Shown: piece by piece, positions 34,200 through 45,700 of the stretch
How positions within the stretch are numbered: position 1 is the first letter of the stretch
How the letters are laid out: each line of letters begins with the position of its first letter
Translations under genes and position numbers: made by a program
NCBI RefSeq assembly: GCF_000005505.3
Contig: NC_016131.3
Location: 40,630,855 to 40,694,854 of the forward strand
Source of the DNA: Brachypodium distachyon
Taxonomy: Eukaryota > Streptophyta > Magnoliopsida > Poales > Poaceae
Reading direction: 5' to 3'
Length of the DNA: 64,000 bases
The notes under the pieces: model-generated
Seen by the model: only the letters and a program-made list of their open reading frames with translations
Databases searched by the model: none
Told to the model about the DNA's origin: nothing

Positions 34200-36405
34200 C
34201 CCGGTGTCCCTAGGGAGGTGATGTTCATCGGCTGGCGGTGCGGCCAGATGCGCGGCCCGTCAAGCAGAAGGTTCGCTGGCAAGCACAGGAACGCAAGGAC
34301 TTCATCCAGCAGGAAGTGGAGAAGCTCAAGAACACCAGGGCAATCAGGGAAGTGTTGTATCCCACTTGGTTAGCGAATCCTGTTGTAGTCCCTAAGGCAG
34401 GAAATAAATTGCGCATGTGTGTAGATTTACTGATCTTAATCGTGCATATCCTAAGGACCCCTTCCCTGTACCCAGCATCGATCATATAGTAGATTCTACA
34501 GTAGGTTGTGAGTCTTTGTGCTTTTTGGATGGCAGTCGAAGACGAGGAGACAACGTTTATCACCCCGGTTGGCTGCTACTGTTACACGTGCATACCTTCG
34601 GGTTGAAGAACGTGGGCTCGACATTTCAGCGCGCCCTGCGCGAGTGTCTGGGACCCCAACTAGGCCGGAATATTGAGGCCTACATGGATGATATCGTCGT
34701 CAAGTCGCGGCGTAGGGACTCGCTCGTCGGCGACCTGCATGAGACGTTCAACAACCTCTGCAAGATCAAGCTGAAGCTTCACCCCGAGAAGTGCACGTTC
34801 GGTGTGGACTCGGGGCACTTGCTGGGCTTCCTGGTGTCTCACAGGGCAATTGAAGCCAACCCAGAAAAGATCGAGGTGATCGAGAAGATGGAGGCACCCC
34901 GCAAGGTTAGAGACGTCCAGCGCCTCAACGGGTGCGTTCCGGCGCTCGGGCGTTTCATCTCAAGACGGGGCGAGCGAGCCCTGCCTTTCGTCAAGGTGAT
35001 GAAGAAGAAGGGTCTGATCAATTGGACCCCCGAGGCGGAAGCGGCGTTCCAGGACTTCAAGCAGTACCAGAAATCGCCGCCGGTCCTCGTCGCCCCCAAG
35101 CCGGGCGAGCCATTGCTGCTATACCTGGCAGCGACAGATCAGGTAGTGAGCTCCGTGCTCGTTGCCGAGAGGGAAGAGCAAGTCCCGGGGACTGAGACGG
35201 AAGGGCCGGGGGCTCCCGGCGAGCCGAAGGAACCCCCGGCTACCACCTCTGCCCCTGGACCCGAGGGACAGCCCATACAGGCTGCCCCCCGCAAGCGGCT
35301 AGTGCAGCATCCCGTGTACTTCGTCAGCACGGTGTTGCGTGATGCCCGGGTAAGGTACCCGCAGGTCTAGAAGCTTGGGATCCTCCTCGCTTCAAGGAAG
35401 CTGCGCCATTACTTTCAGGTGCACAGCATCACGGTGGTGTCGGGGTTCTACCTAGAGCGGGCCCTTGTCAACCGTGAAGCCACCGGGAGGGTGGCCGAGT
35501 GGAGGATGGAGCTGGCAGAGTTCGGACTGCGTGTTGCAAACACCAAGAGTATCAAGAGCGCCGCTCTCGCCGACTTCGTCGCAGAGTGGATATCGACGGG
35601 CATAGAGGAAGAAGAAGAGCCAGGAGCGAGCCTTCTCGGCAGATTGGACGAAGGGTACTGGGTCATGTATTTCGACGGCGCCTTCTGCTTGCAGGGCGCC
35701 GGTGCCGGAGTGGTGATCTAGTCGCCCACTGGAGATCAGCTCAAGTTCATAATACAGCTCGACTTCGCCAACTCCACCAACAACACAACAGAGTACGAGG
35801 GACTACTGGCCGGGCTGCGCGCGGCGATCGCCCTCGATATCAAGCGCCTGGTTGTTCGCGGGGACTCCCAACTCGTGATCAACCAGGTAAACAAAGACTA
35901 CGACTGCCCCCAAATGGTAGCGTACGTGGAGGAAGTGCGAAAACGGGAGTCCAGGTTCAAGGGACTTCGGTTTGAGCACGTGAAGAGCAAGGACAACTTT
36001 GTTGCGGATGAGCTGTCCAAATGGGCAGCGGAATGCAGCAAGGTGCCTCCTGGGGTGTTCGTACAGAGGCAATCAAAGCCCTCTATCGATCCCAAGACGG
36101 TTGCCGGGGAAGCCCCTCCGGCAACTCAAGGGGACCCTGTAGCTACGGGGGACCATGCCACCAAGCTTGTGGCATGTACTAGCTGGGAACCGCCACCATG
36201 GGGGACGGATATTATTCGTTACCTTAGGGACGGAACCCTCCCGGAGGAAGACGTTGCTGCAGAGCGAGTAGCTCGGCAAGCCAAAATGTACGCCCTAGTG
36301 GACGAGGAATTCTACCGGAGGCGTCCTAACTGGGTCATGCTCCTCTGCGTGTCCCAAGAAGAAGGGCGCACGTTGCTAGAGGATATACACCGAGGCACGT
36401 GCTAG
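34200..36405 (+). pseudogene. reverse transcriptase-RNase H of the second Gypsy copy
   Basis: The reverse transcriptase part has NPVVVPKAGNKLRMCVD, a damaged YHQIK region (CFLDGSRRRGDNV, frameshifted), FGLKNVGSTFQ and EAYMDDIVVKSRR (about 34674-34712). The connecting segment has a TPEAEAAFQDFK motif. The RNase H part has YFVSTVLRDARVRYPQV followed by a stop at about 35368. A second RNase H-like domain, as in Tat elements, runs about 35655-36000 (MYFDGAFCLQGAGAGVV, then TTEYEGLLAGLRAAI) and carries a TAG at about 35719. Not functional. Confidence 0.75.
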
Positions 36406-36411
36406 CACCAT

Positions 36412-37413
36412 GTGGCCTCCAGGGATCTAGCCAGGAAAGCATTCCGGCATGGCTTTTACTGGCCGACAGCATTAGCCGACGCCGAGCAATTAGTCAAGAC
36501 CTGTGAAACATGTCAGTTTCACGCCAAGAAGAGCAACCAGCCAGCGCAAGCCCTGCAAGTCATCCCGTCCTCGTGGCCGTTCGCGGTCTGGGGGCAGGAC
36601 ATCGTCAGCAAGTTGCCGAGAGCAGTTGGCGGCTACGAGTACTTGCTCATGGCCATCGACAAGTTCTCGAAGTGGATCGAGGTGGACCCTGTCCGAGCCG
36701 TCACGGCGCAGGCGGCCATCAAGTTTTTCAAGGGCATTGTGTGCCGGTTTGGTGTGACTAACGGCATTATCATCGACAATGGCACATAATTCACTAGTGC
36801 GGTATTCCAAGCTTACTGCGAGGACATGGGCACTAAGATTCACTTTGCCTCTGTTGCTCATCCAAGGAGCAATGGGCAAGTGGAGCAGGCCAACGCAGAG
36901 GTGCTGCGGGGGCTCAAGACAAGAACCTTTGACAAGCTCAAGGGCCACGGGTAACACTGGGTTGAAGAACTCCAGCCCGTGCTGTGGTCGCTGCAGACCA
37001 CACCAAGTCGGGCGACGGGTCAAACTCTGTTTGCCCTCGTCTACGGGGCAGAAGCTGTGCTGCCCCTCGAGCTCAAGTATGGGTCACCTCGGGTACGCGT
37101 GTACGGCGACAAGAGCCAACACACACAGAGGATTGATGACCTTACCTTCATCGAGGAGATTCGATGCCGGGCTGCTGTGCGAGCTGCAAGCTACCAGCAG
37201 GGCTCCATCGTTATCACGACAGGAGAGTCCGCTCCCGGGGGCTCGAGGTTGGAGACCTCGTCCTGTGTCGGATACAAGTTGACTCCAATCTGGGAAGGCC
37301 CTTTCCGGGTTGTGCTGGTGACCAAACCGGGGGCTGTCCAGCTGGAAACCGAAGAAGGCTTGTCGGTGCCCAATAGTTGGAACATTGAGCACCTGCGCAA
37401 GTTCTACCCATGA
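36412..37413 (+). pseudogene. integrase of the second Gypsy copy
   Basis: The zinc-binding region ends CETCQFHAKK. The catalytic core starts PFAVWGQDIV and has AIDKFSKWIEV, then IIIDNGT with the second Asp. A TAA at about 36787 follows, then SVAHPRSNGQVEQAN with the catalytic Glu and a TAA at about 36953. The C-terminus (ALVYGAEAVLPLE, then NSWNIEHLRKFYP) is intact in frame. Two stop codons inside the core make it inactive. Confidence 0.8.
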
Positions 37414-38198
37414 AACGGTGGCGCCTTACCCACGGGTGACGCTGCGGCAGCGTGCCTCTTTAAGCTAGTGTAGCCGGGCAAGGCCCGATTGTAATCCGCT
37501 AGCACAAAGTTGAATAAAGATAAGTGTTGCTTCAATGGGTACTGTGCTTTGCTATTAATGAGTGCTTCTGTCTCCTGCTCTAGGTGCACAGAATTGTCTT
37601 CTCATCCTTGGCTGTGAGCAGAGGGCTGCCGGAACCCCGAAAACCAAGCTCGTTGCCGAGACGTCCCGGAACAAGGCCTAGCAGTTGCCAGACCCGTCCG
37701 CAACGTGCTACGTGCAAGCAAGGCACCATGCAGTATGAAGATGCTCACACCCAAGTCTGAGGTCGACTCTTCTGTGCCTGGGGGCTGGGAGGCAGGAGGT
37801 TATCCAGTTTGAACTATTTTTCATGCATTTCGAAATTTTTTGCTATGCACCTTGGGCCGTGCAGGAATCTGACATGCAGGGTAAAGATGAGGCGAGGGCA
37901 CACTGTGATGCTCGTGGGGTGGTCACGGGTGTCGTCGTCTTGCGAGTAAGTTGTACATATATGGCAATTACTTTGAGGCTTGATGCAGGAAACTGAGACA
38001 GGGCCAGTGCCTCCACGCATGACTGGTGGTCCCACGTGTGTGGAGGCAAGGGCAGCGCTTTGGCTATTTAAAGGCCGGGGTAAGCGCAGCACCAGCAACG
38101 GGCAAGAAAGCAAGAGATGTCGCAGAGAGGCGATGGTGGTGCATCCCTTTGCGCTTGTCGCTGAGGGTGTTCCCACCATCGCGGCCCTGCCACATCTC

Positions 38199-40137
38199 TT
38201 ATGGAACGGCACCAGAAATGGCGATGGGATAAGCAAGAGGCGTCGCAAAGACGCGTTGGTGGTGCATGCCTCCGCGGCTCCGAGGGTGCCGCTGGAGGGT
38301 GCACGGCCACCGTGTCCTTGCCACGGCTCTCAACAAGGTGCTACAAGACCGCGTCATGTCAAGCTCGCCTTGAAGGGATGAGCTAGCATCCTGGGTGGCC
38401 TTGAGCTGCCCCGGAAGCTCGCGCTCCCGGGAGAGAGCCTGGTCCTGCAGCTCCTTCTCCCGGGGCGCCGAGGTTTCGGCCGCTGTTGCTGCCGCCGTCT
38501 CCAGCTCTCCGACCTCGCGGTGGAGGCGCTGGATCTCTAGGTAGTAGTTGGACAGTAAGTCCACCTTCTGCCGGAGACGCCCCTGGAACGAGTCCAGAGC
38601 CGCCTGGTGCTCCACCTCGCTCCTGGCGTGCGTGGCCTTCACCAGCTCGAGCTCCCGCTGGTGCTCTTGCTGGAGGTCCCACAGCTGCCGGAGGACTTCA
38701 GCCTCCGGCACCGCTTGCACGGCAGGTGCCGCCCTGGCTTGTTGCGCCTGTTGGAGCTCCCCCCGAAGCCGTTGCAGCTCGGCACGCTGCTCCTCCGCCT
38801 CCTGTCGCGCGGCGCCCAGTTCCGCCTCCACGGCGGCGTGGTGCTGCTGCGCGTCGTTGAAGAAATCGACGAACATCCGCTGTTGTTGCTGGATGTTGTC
38901 GATCACTTGGTGCCCTTGCTGGAACACGCTGGGGTCAAAAGTAATCCGACCCCATGACCGCCCAGCGAGCTCCCCTGCTCCCGGGCTGAAGGCGGCTCCG
39001 GCGAAGGAGGAGGACCCCGTCGTAACTGTCTGAGCTCCCAAGGGCGCGTCGGGATTCGACGACGTGCCCCCGACCTGGCCAAGCCCCGCTGCTCCTTGCC
39101 CGTCCAAAGGAGCGGGCTGGGGGCTCAGGGGCTTCTCTAGAGAATCGCCGCCTGCTCCGGCTGGCGGAGACTGCTCCGTGTCACTCGCCACAGATGGCGC
39201 CGCCTGCGTGGCATCGCCTGCGGCAGTAGTCGCGGCCCCGGCAGGCGCCGGGGCAGATTGTTGAAGGGCTCCAACGGAGGCAACCTCCGTTGGAGCATCG
39301 TCTCAACCTCGCTGGTGAGGTCGATTACGCGCACCTTGGTGGGCGCGGGCGCAGCCGGAGCATCCCCGGCAACTGCGCGAAGAGCACCTGCGTCAGTCCG
39401 GGAGAAGGCGTAGATAAGTAAAAGAAATGTTGAAGCTTGCACGTACCTGCCGCCGGGCCGGTGCCCTGCGAGCACGAGTTGGGGACCCTTGAGTCCCTAG
39501 CAGCAGCTGCTACTGCCGCAACCACCGCATCAGCGGCGCCTTGGTCACTGCCGCCTGATGCCGGGCAGGGCTTCTTGGTCACTGCTGCCTGATGCTGCCG
39601 GTGACGTGCTGGTCTGCCCCCTCTTCCTCGAAGAACTGGAAAATGTAAAAATAAGTTAAGCAGATATGAAAAGTTCGCAAAATCTAAAGTGTTCAGAACA
39701 ATGTTGAACTCACCCGTCGGTTTGAGCTTGAGCACCCTGTCCGCCAAGATGCTCCTCGTCGGGGGGCCGCTACGCGCGGGGGGAACTGGCGGAGCCGCCG
39801 AGGTAGTCAGAGCGGTTGCTGCAGCCGCATCGCTACCGCCGGACGCCCCAGCACCCACGTCGGCCTGACGCTCCTGAGGCTGCAGGCTGGCCTCCTGCGT
39901 GCTCGCCCGATTCGCCGCAGATCGCCACACCAGGGGGACGTCGTCTTCCTCGTCGTCCTCTTCCGGCGCGACCCCGCTGGCTTCCGGGGGGACAACAGGA
40001 GGTCTGTGCGCTGCAGTCGGGTTCGGTCGCCTGGCCCCGTGTACATCCACGCCAGATGTGAGCGCCGCTGCAGGGGAGCCACGATCGGCAATAAAGTGCC
40101 CTAAAGAATCGGAAATTAAGATGGGGGTGCGCGACAT
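38199..40137 (-). CDS. antisense ORF of the second Gypsy copy (coiled-coil protein)
   Basis: Minus-strand frames between integrase and the 3' LTR. The upstream part starts at 40137 (MSRTPILISDSLGHFIADRG) and is Pro/Glu/Asp-rich. The downstream part (39191-38199, 330 residues) is a long Ala/Glu/Gln-rich heptad coiled coil. It is preceded by the conserved motif SVFQQGHQVIDNIQQQQ (about residues 88-104). The matching place in the host element (52462-55276) has the same protein type. Antisense ORFs in this position are known in Tat-lineage elements (Grande, RIRE2 group). They probably have introns, and the exon joins here are not resolved. Role unknown. Confidence 0.55.
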
Positions 40138-40353
40138 GGCCTTAACTCTCTGGTGATTAAGGGGGATACGGCACGAAATCGTGCGCCCGACCATTTCGCT
40201 CCGAAGAGTGGACCTGTAAATGCGGCCTACAAGGCCGAGTGCCAGGGGGACTCCCCTCGGAACCCACGCATCGGATACGGCGTAGCCCGGCAACCGATCG
40301 AGGATAGCACTTACTGGGAGCCTCAAGGCTGCCGGCCCACGCCCGGGGGCTAC

Positions 40354-41199
40354 TGTCGTACCAGTGGCCCACGGGGTCCCACTGATACGGGACGCGTGGG
40401 TCGCCAGTGACGAAACCCCGTCAGGAAGGCCTCCCGGGAAGCGATAGGTTCGGGAAGCCTGCCTCAAGGAGATGGTCCTAGGTGAAGGCAAAGCTAAGGG
40501 CCGGAATAGAAGAAGTGCCCGGGAACCCTGGTCCCGGGAAGTGGAAGAAACGCCTTCCCGGCAACTGGCCGGGCGCGCTAGCCGGGAAGGGGCACCCCAG
40601 CAACCCACGCTCGGGCATGCAGGTGGGGCCCGCAGAACAGTGAAGACAGGACAAGATGGCGGGAGCAGTGCATTTAATGCACCGACAGGAGTCCTATGAG
40701 CAGGCCTAATCTTGCTCAGCAAGGCTAGGGCATCTACTCTACAAATCATTTTTTCTACCGTGTACGATGAACCGGGCGCTGCATGGCGTCCAGCGTGGAT
40801 CAGCGGGAGTGTATTTCTTGTGGCTGTGACACGCGTCTAGGAGACGTGTCACGCTGCATGCGACGACACCTGTGGTATCACCTTGTCTATAAAAGGAGGA
40901 CCAATGCCAACGGTCAAAGGGTTCCGATCAGTTTTAGTTCTAGCTCTAGTAGAGTCATAACCAAGTAGCTCCCCAGGAACCCCCAGGGCACCTTGTAAAC
41001 CACACACATAATCTTGAATACAACTAAAAGCAGGACGTAGGGTGTTACACCTCTGGGTGTCCCGAACCTGGGTAAATTCACGTGTCAACACTTCGTGTCT
41101 TTCGTCATGCCGGCGATCGCCGGAGCAATCGCCTCGCCCTCCACCGAACCAAAAAGGGGGTGCTCAGCATCCCCGGTGCCGGAGACCCGTCCTCCAACA
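40354..41199 (+). repeat. 3' LTR of the second Gypsy copy
   Basis: Starts TGTCGTACCAGTGGCC after the tract cccgggggctac and ends CCTCCAACA. It contains the promoter-like CTATAAAAGGAGG (about 40890). It shares the start and several blocks with the host LTRs but has a different middle (40420-40620). The next bases are not a primer-binding site, so it is a 3' LTR or solo end. Confidence 0.75.
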
Positions 41200-42757
41200 A
41201 CAGCGCAGATCGCGCCTTCGGGAGGCGAAGGAAGCGAAAGGGTTGCACGCACGAAGAATTAGCCTCGCCTGATTTCATCGCCGCCACTTCCCACTCGGAG
41301 GGTGACCGCAATAGTGAAATCCGCGAGTCTAAACCGTAGTGGCGACGCAAGGAAGGGCAACCTACGCTCTCTCAGCAGTTGATGGCTTCTTGCTCGTTCC
41401 ATGTTTACAAAGACGAACAGGGCAACATCAAGACTAGCCATCCCTTTAGGGAGTGTAGAATATTCAAGGAGCTACACCTCAAGCTCACCAGAGCGCAACA
41501 GAAAAACTCACAAATGAGTCATCCCCATCACCTCGGCAATAGGGCCGTCATGACGACACCAGCGACTCCGGTCATTGGAGCCTCATCGGCCCACGCACAA
41601 CAGACTAACCTGGTCGAGATAATGAGCCACTCTTCGGAGCAAACACTTCCTGCTATCGAGTCATATCCAGCGCCAGCAGGCCATGTCTGCATGATTCAGA
41701 AGAGCAGGCCAACAAACAGGGTTCAAATGTTAATAACCCGACAAGTACATATGGCCGTGGCCACGCCACCAGCAACGCCACAGTACCTTAATTGGTCCAA
41801 AACGCAAATCAGTTACTCTCGAGAAGATCACCCTCCCAGGGTCCCACGACCCAGACATGCTGCCCTGGTGCTCGAAGCCCCGATCGGCGGATACATGATG
41901 AACAAAGTATTTGTCGATGGCGGAAGTGGTCTCAATCTAATTTATGCTGACACCCTTCGCGGGATGAACCATTTCACGACAAAGCTTCCTGCAACGGATA
42001 CAACCTTCCACGGCACAATACCGGGCAAAGCAGCCACGTCACTTGGAAGAATCAGCCTGGACGTCGTATTCGGCTCACCCGACAATTTTCGGCGTGAAAG
42101 GCTTGACTTCGAGGTGGTCGATTGGCCTTCACAGTACCACGTGGTACTAAGACGAGTCGCGCTGGCTCGCTTCATGGCGGTCCCGCATTACGCTTATCTC
42201 AAGCTCAAAATGCCAGGGCCCAACGGCGTGATCACCGTTTCAGGAAATTTCATGCGATTAGACATCTGCGACAAAGAATTCAGTCCTTCGGCATGCATGA
42301 AGAGTTCGAACAGCTACAAGCCTCAACTGGCTTAGAGCAAACACCAATCTCCAAGAAACCGGCTAATCAGCTCGAGCTTAACAACAAAGTGGACACCAAG
42401 GAGGTTCAGGTCCATCCGACCGACTCTAGCAAAACCTGTAATATCTACAAGCCTTCCTCCTGTGCAGGAAAGCTTGCTCATCGAACTCCTCCGTGAGCAT
42501 TGGGAAATCTTTGCCTGGGTGCCAGCTGACATGCCTGGAATTCCCAAGGAATTAGCAGAGCACGCGCTTAAAGTGGACGAGAACGCAAAGCCGGTGCGAC
42601 AACCCATGCGGCGTTTCTCGGAGCCAAAGTGCAAAGCCATCGGAGAGGAAGTAAAACGACTCCTCAAAGCTAAATTCACCAGGGAGATAAAACAAGCGAC
42701 CTGGGCAGCAAACCCTGTCCTTGTCCCTAAGAAGAATACCATAGTGTTGCGTATGTG
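41200..42757 (+). pseudogene. fragment of a third Gypsy family: gag tail, protease, reverse transcriptase start
   Basis: The frame from 41379 (318 residues) carries an aspartic protease with active site VFVDGGSGLNLIYADTL (about 41911-41961). A later frame has HWEIFAWVPADMPGIP (about 42495) and ANPVLVPKKN, the entry to reverse transcriptase. It ends abruptly at 42757, where the second gag-only Gypsy begins. Codon content and protease motif differ from the two Tat-like copies, so it is another family. No LTRs of its own were found. Confidence 0.7.
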
Positions 42758-45700
42758 TGATAGCTTGCAAAGGAAGATTCAAGGTGAAGCCTATCAAGTC
42801 TATTTTCCAACAAATCAAACGGCACATGATTCGGAGCTTGCTAGAGAAACATATCACGAATTAAAATTGAATCCGATTCGGGTCTGAGCTGTCAGGAGAC
42901 CCGAATTTGTTTTAATCACCCAGGCCGCATCCAGAGTCCAAATCAAGCAAACAAGTACTTGTTGGAAAGGTAATTACAAGAAATTTCAAACGGATCTGGA
43001 CCCATTAAGATATTTGACTCGTGCTGACCGTGGCGGACAAAACAAGCTAACTGATCTGTTTTTCTGTTTCTTAAAAAGTTGTAGTTTGTTAGGAAAGTTA
43101 GAGATAGAGTTGGATTTCGGCCTCCTTACTCAAGGTGGACGAAAATATCTCTCCCTCCTCCTTTATATACCCCATCAGCCCCCCTAAGGAGCCTTGGGTT
43201 TTGATTAGATAAAGTTTAGCCATTTTTGCTACCTTCATGTAATCGCGTGTGTCGGTTAGACCACCTGTTTTACCGTCGTCAAGACTCCAACTTATCGTCT
43301 CGTTGAGACATTGGTTTGATATAGTATACTCGCAATTTTAGATTGCATCCGCTATTTATCTTGTTCTTGCTTGTTCTTCGATTGCTTGCAGGAACAAAGA
43401 CCTTCGTGGTCAGGTTGATTGTGCCCCCGCGTGATCAATAACCCTCTGGAGTTGGTGTATCGATTGCTCAGGCGCTGCCTCCTAGGCCGTAGTCGGATCG
43501 TCAACATCACCTCTTACCCAACTCGAGAGTTATCAATCTCATCAAAAGATCGGGCCACCTCGACCCACATCACGTGGTATCAGAACTTAAGGTTGCTCGG
43601 TGAGATTTTTCCAGTTTATCCGTAGTTTAAATCTGTTTTTACCTATCGTCCAGAAAAAGCCAAACAAAAATTAGAATTAGTTACCTTGTCATAGAACCAA
43701 TCTGAGCCTTGCAATTTTCACATTAATATTTGCATTGTTGAATCTTTGCTGCATTAATCGTGTCGAGTTGCTGGATTAGATTGGATCGTTTTTTAGATTT
43801 TTTCTACTAGATCGAACTTGCTTTTGGTTTTCTTGTTCTTCGTGTGACACAGGTTTTCTTCATCAATCTTCCGCCGCCAAACTTCCTGCCACACCACCGC
43901 CATAATCTCCCGCCGCCACCATATCTTCCACCGAGTCCCTCTTCAAGTCCTACACCGTGTCCCTCATCGAGTCCTACACCGTGTCCCTCTTCGAGTCCTA
44001 TATCGAGTCGGCAAGTTATAGTTTTTAGTCGCGAGTTCGAGTCCGAGTCCAATCAAGAGTGCTTTTGGAAAGTGTTTCATAATAGATCGAATTTTGTTTA
44101 GAGATCAAGTTGTTCGGAAAGTTGTGAAAAAAAGAAAGGAAAGAAAAAAAAGGAAAGAAAGAAAGAAAAAAAAAAGAGAAAGAGTTCGAGTCAGTTTCGG
44201 ACCCGAGTCTGAGTAGAATTTTAGTTTCGGGTGAGTTTGACCCATGTTCAGTAAAACGAACGTATCTTTTGCTTACCAACTCGGATTTGGACGTTCTTGG
44301 ACTTTCTGGAAAACTCACGACGAGGAGCATCAGGAAATATTCAGGGCTTTGCCCTGCACTTTGACCCTCAAATTCGGTTTGTAAGGTGGACTTTCGGAGC
44401 TTCCAAGTTTTAGCATCCATTTTTCGGCGTCGCTGCAGCCCGGTGTTTTTCAGTTTTCTCCACCGTACGACATCCGTTTTGAGTGATCTTGCCCTTGATG
44501 GAAAGTTTGTGCTGATACGCTTCTAACCCATATTTTTTCACATTTTTCTGAATGTTCTTTATTGCAGCCTTTGCTGTTCTTCGACAGACCGACGTACAGT
44601 TTTCCGGTCCTTCTTTTGCGTGAGTTTCTGGGGTTAAAAAAAAGAAAATGAAGAAGAAAAGAATAAGAAGCCAAACAGAAGGCCACAAGAAGAAAAAAAA
44701 TTCACAGGGATTTACTTGTTGTGCCATCTTTTGATCTATCTATTTCTACCTTCTTCAGTATCTAGGCTTAGATTATTTCTGTAATTTGTTCTTTTCGACT
44801 CCAGCAGCTAGGACTAGCATTATTGAGCATATTTTCAACTTTGCATTGCTGATTTGATTATTTGCTATTCCTTACTACTCACAAAAGCCTCCAAGCTTCA
44901 CAGATTCTACACCTAGGTTGGTTTGTTACCGAGGCATCGATACATTTAATCTCCGGAGGGCTTGTTTACGCCGCTGGCCATCACCTTCCTGTTTTGCATG
45001 GTAAGAACTCGTAAGAACTTGATATTTAGCTTGAGAGTTGAGCGACTTGTAGCCACATCCTAGTAGTTGATAGGAACATATTACTGTGATTTGTTTCTTA
45101 TTTTCTACTAACCATGACAGGACTTACACGAAGCATGGCAACTAGACCGATGCTATCCCGTGACCGCGATGAGTGCTTTTCACCACGGCCATCCTCCACG
45201 TCTCTTGTTGATAATGCCACGGCAACGGTACAAAACAATCTTTCTAATACAATTAAATTGTGTGTACCTTTCTTTGAGGGGAAAAATGATGCTGAAACGT
45301 ATATAGATTGGGAGCTGGTTTTAACTGAACAATTCACATGCTTCCATGTACTTGATAGTCGCAAGGTTCAAATTGCTAGTAATAAATTTACTTTTGCTGC
45401 TTTATCTTGGTGGAATGGGATAGTTAGAGAAAAGAAATTCCCCACATTTGGGTTGATATAAAGAAAATCATGAGAGAAAAATATGTCCCTTTTAGTTATG
45501 CTTTTAACTTGCGTTCAAAATTACGACGTTTGGCACAAGATGATAAAACTGTTGATGATTACTACAATGAGTTCCAAATTATAACCTTGCGATCTGGTTT
45601 AGATGAAACCGAACAAAGAAAAATGGATAGGTTTTATTGTGGGCTTAACTTTGATATTTCTTACATGATTGAATATGGAAAATACGACTCTCTTTTGTGT

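Larger units (their letters stand above)
33698..41199 (+). mobile_element. second Tat-like Gypsy copy, 5' truncated
   Basis: Order: C-terminal protease fragment (33698-34133), reverse transcriptase (34200-34910), RNase H (about 34930-36060), integrase (36412-37413), antisense ORF (38199-40137), polypurine-like tract, 3' LTR (40354-41199). It lacks a 5' LTR, gag and most of the protease. Its LTR is clearly different from the host LTRs, so it is a separate insertion of a related subfamily and not a duplicate of the host. Confidence 0.7.

Noticed and set aside
40354..41199. This LTR as the 3' partner of the 5' LTR at 20977
   Set aside because: The middle part differs strongly and it is not followed by atagg, while the LTR at 55439 matches and is.
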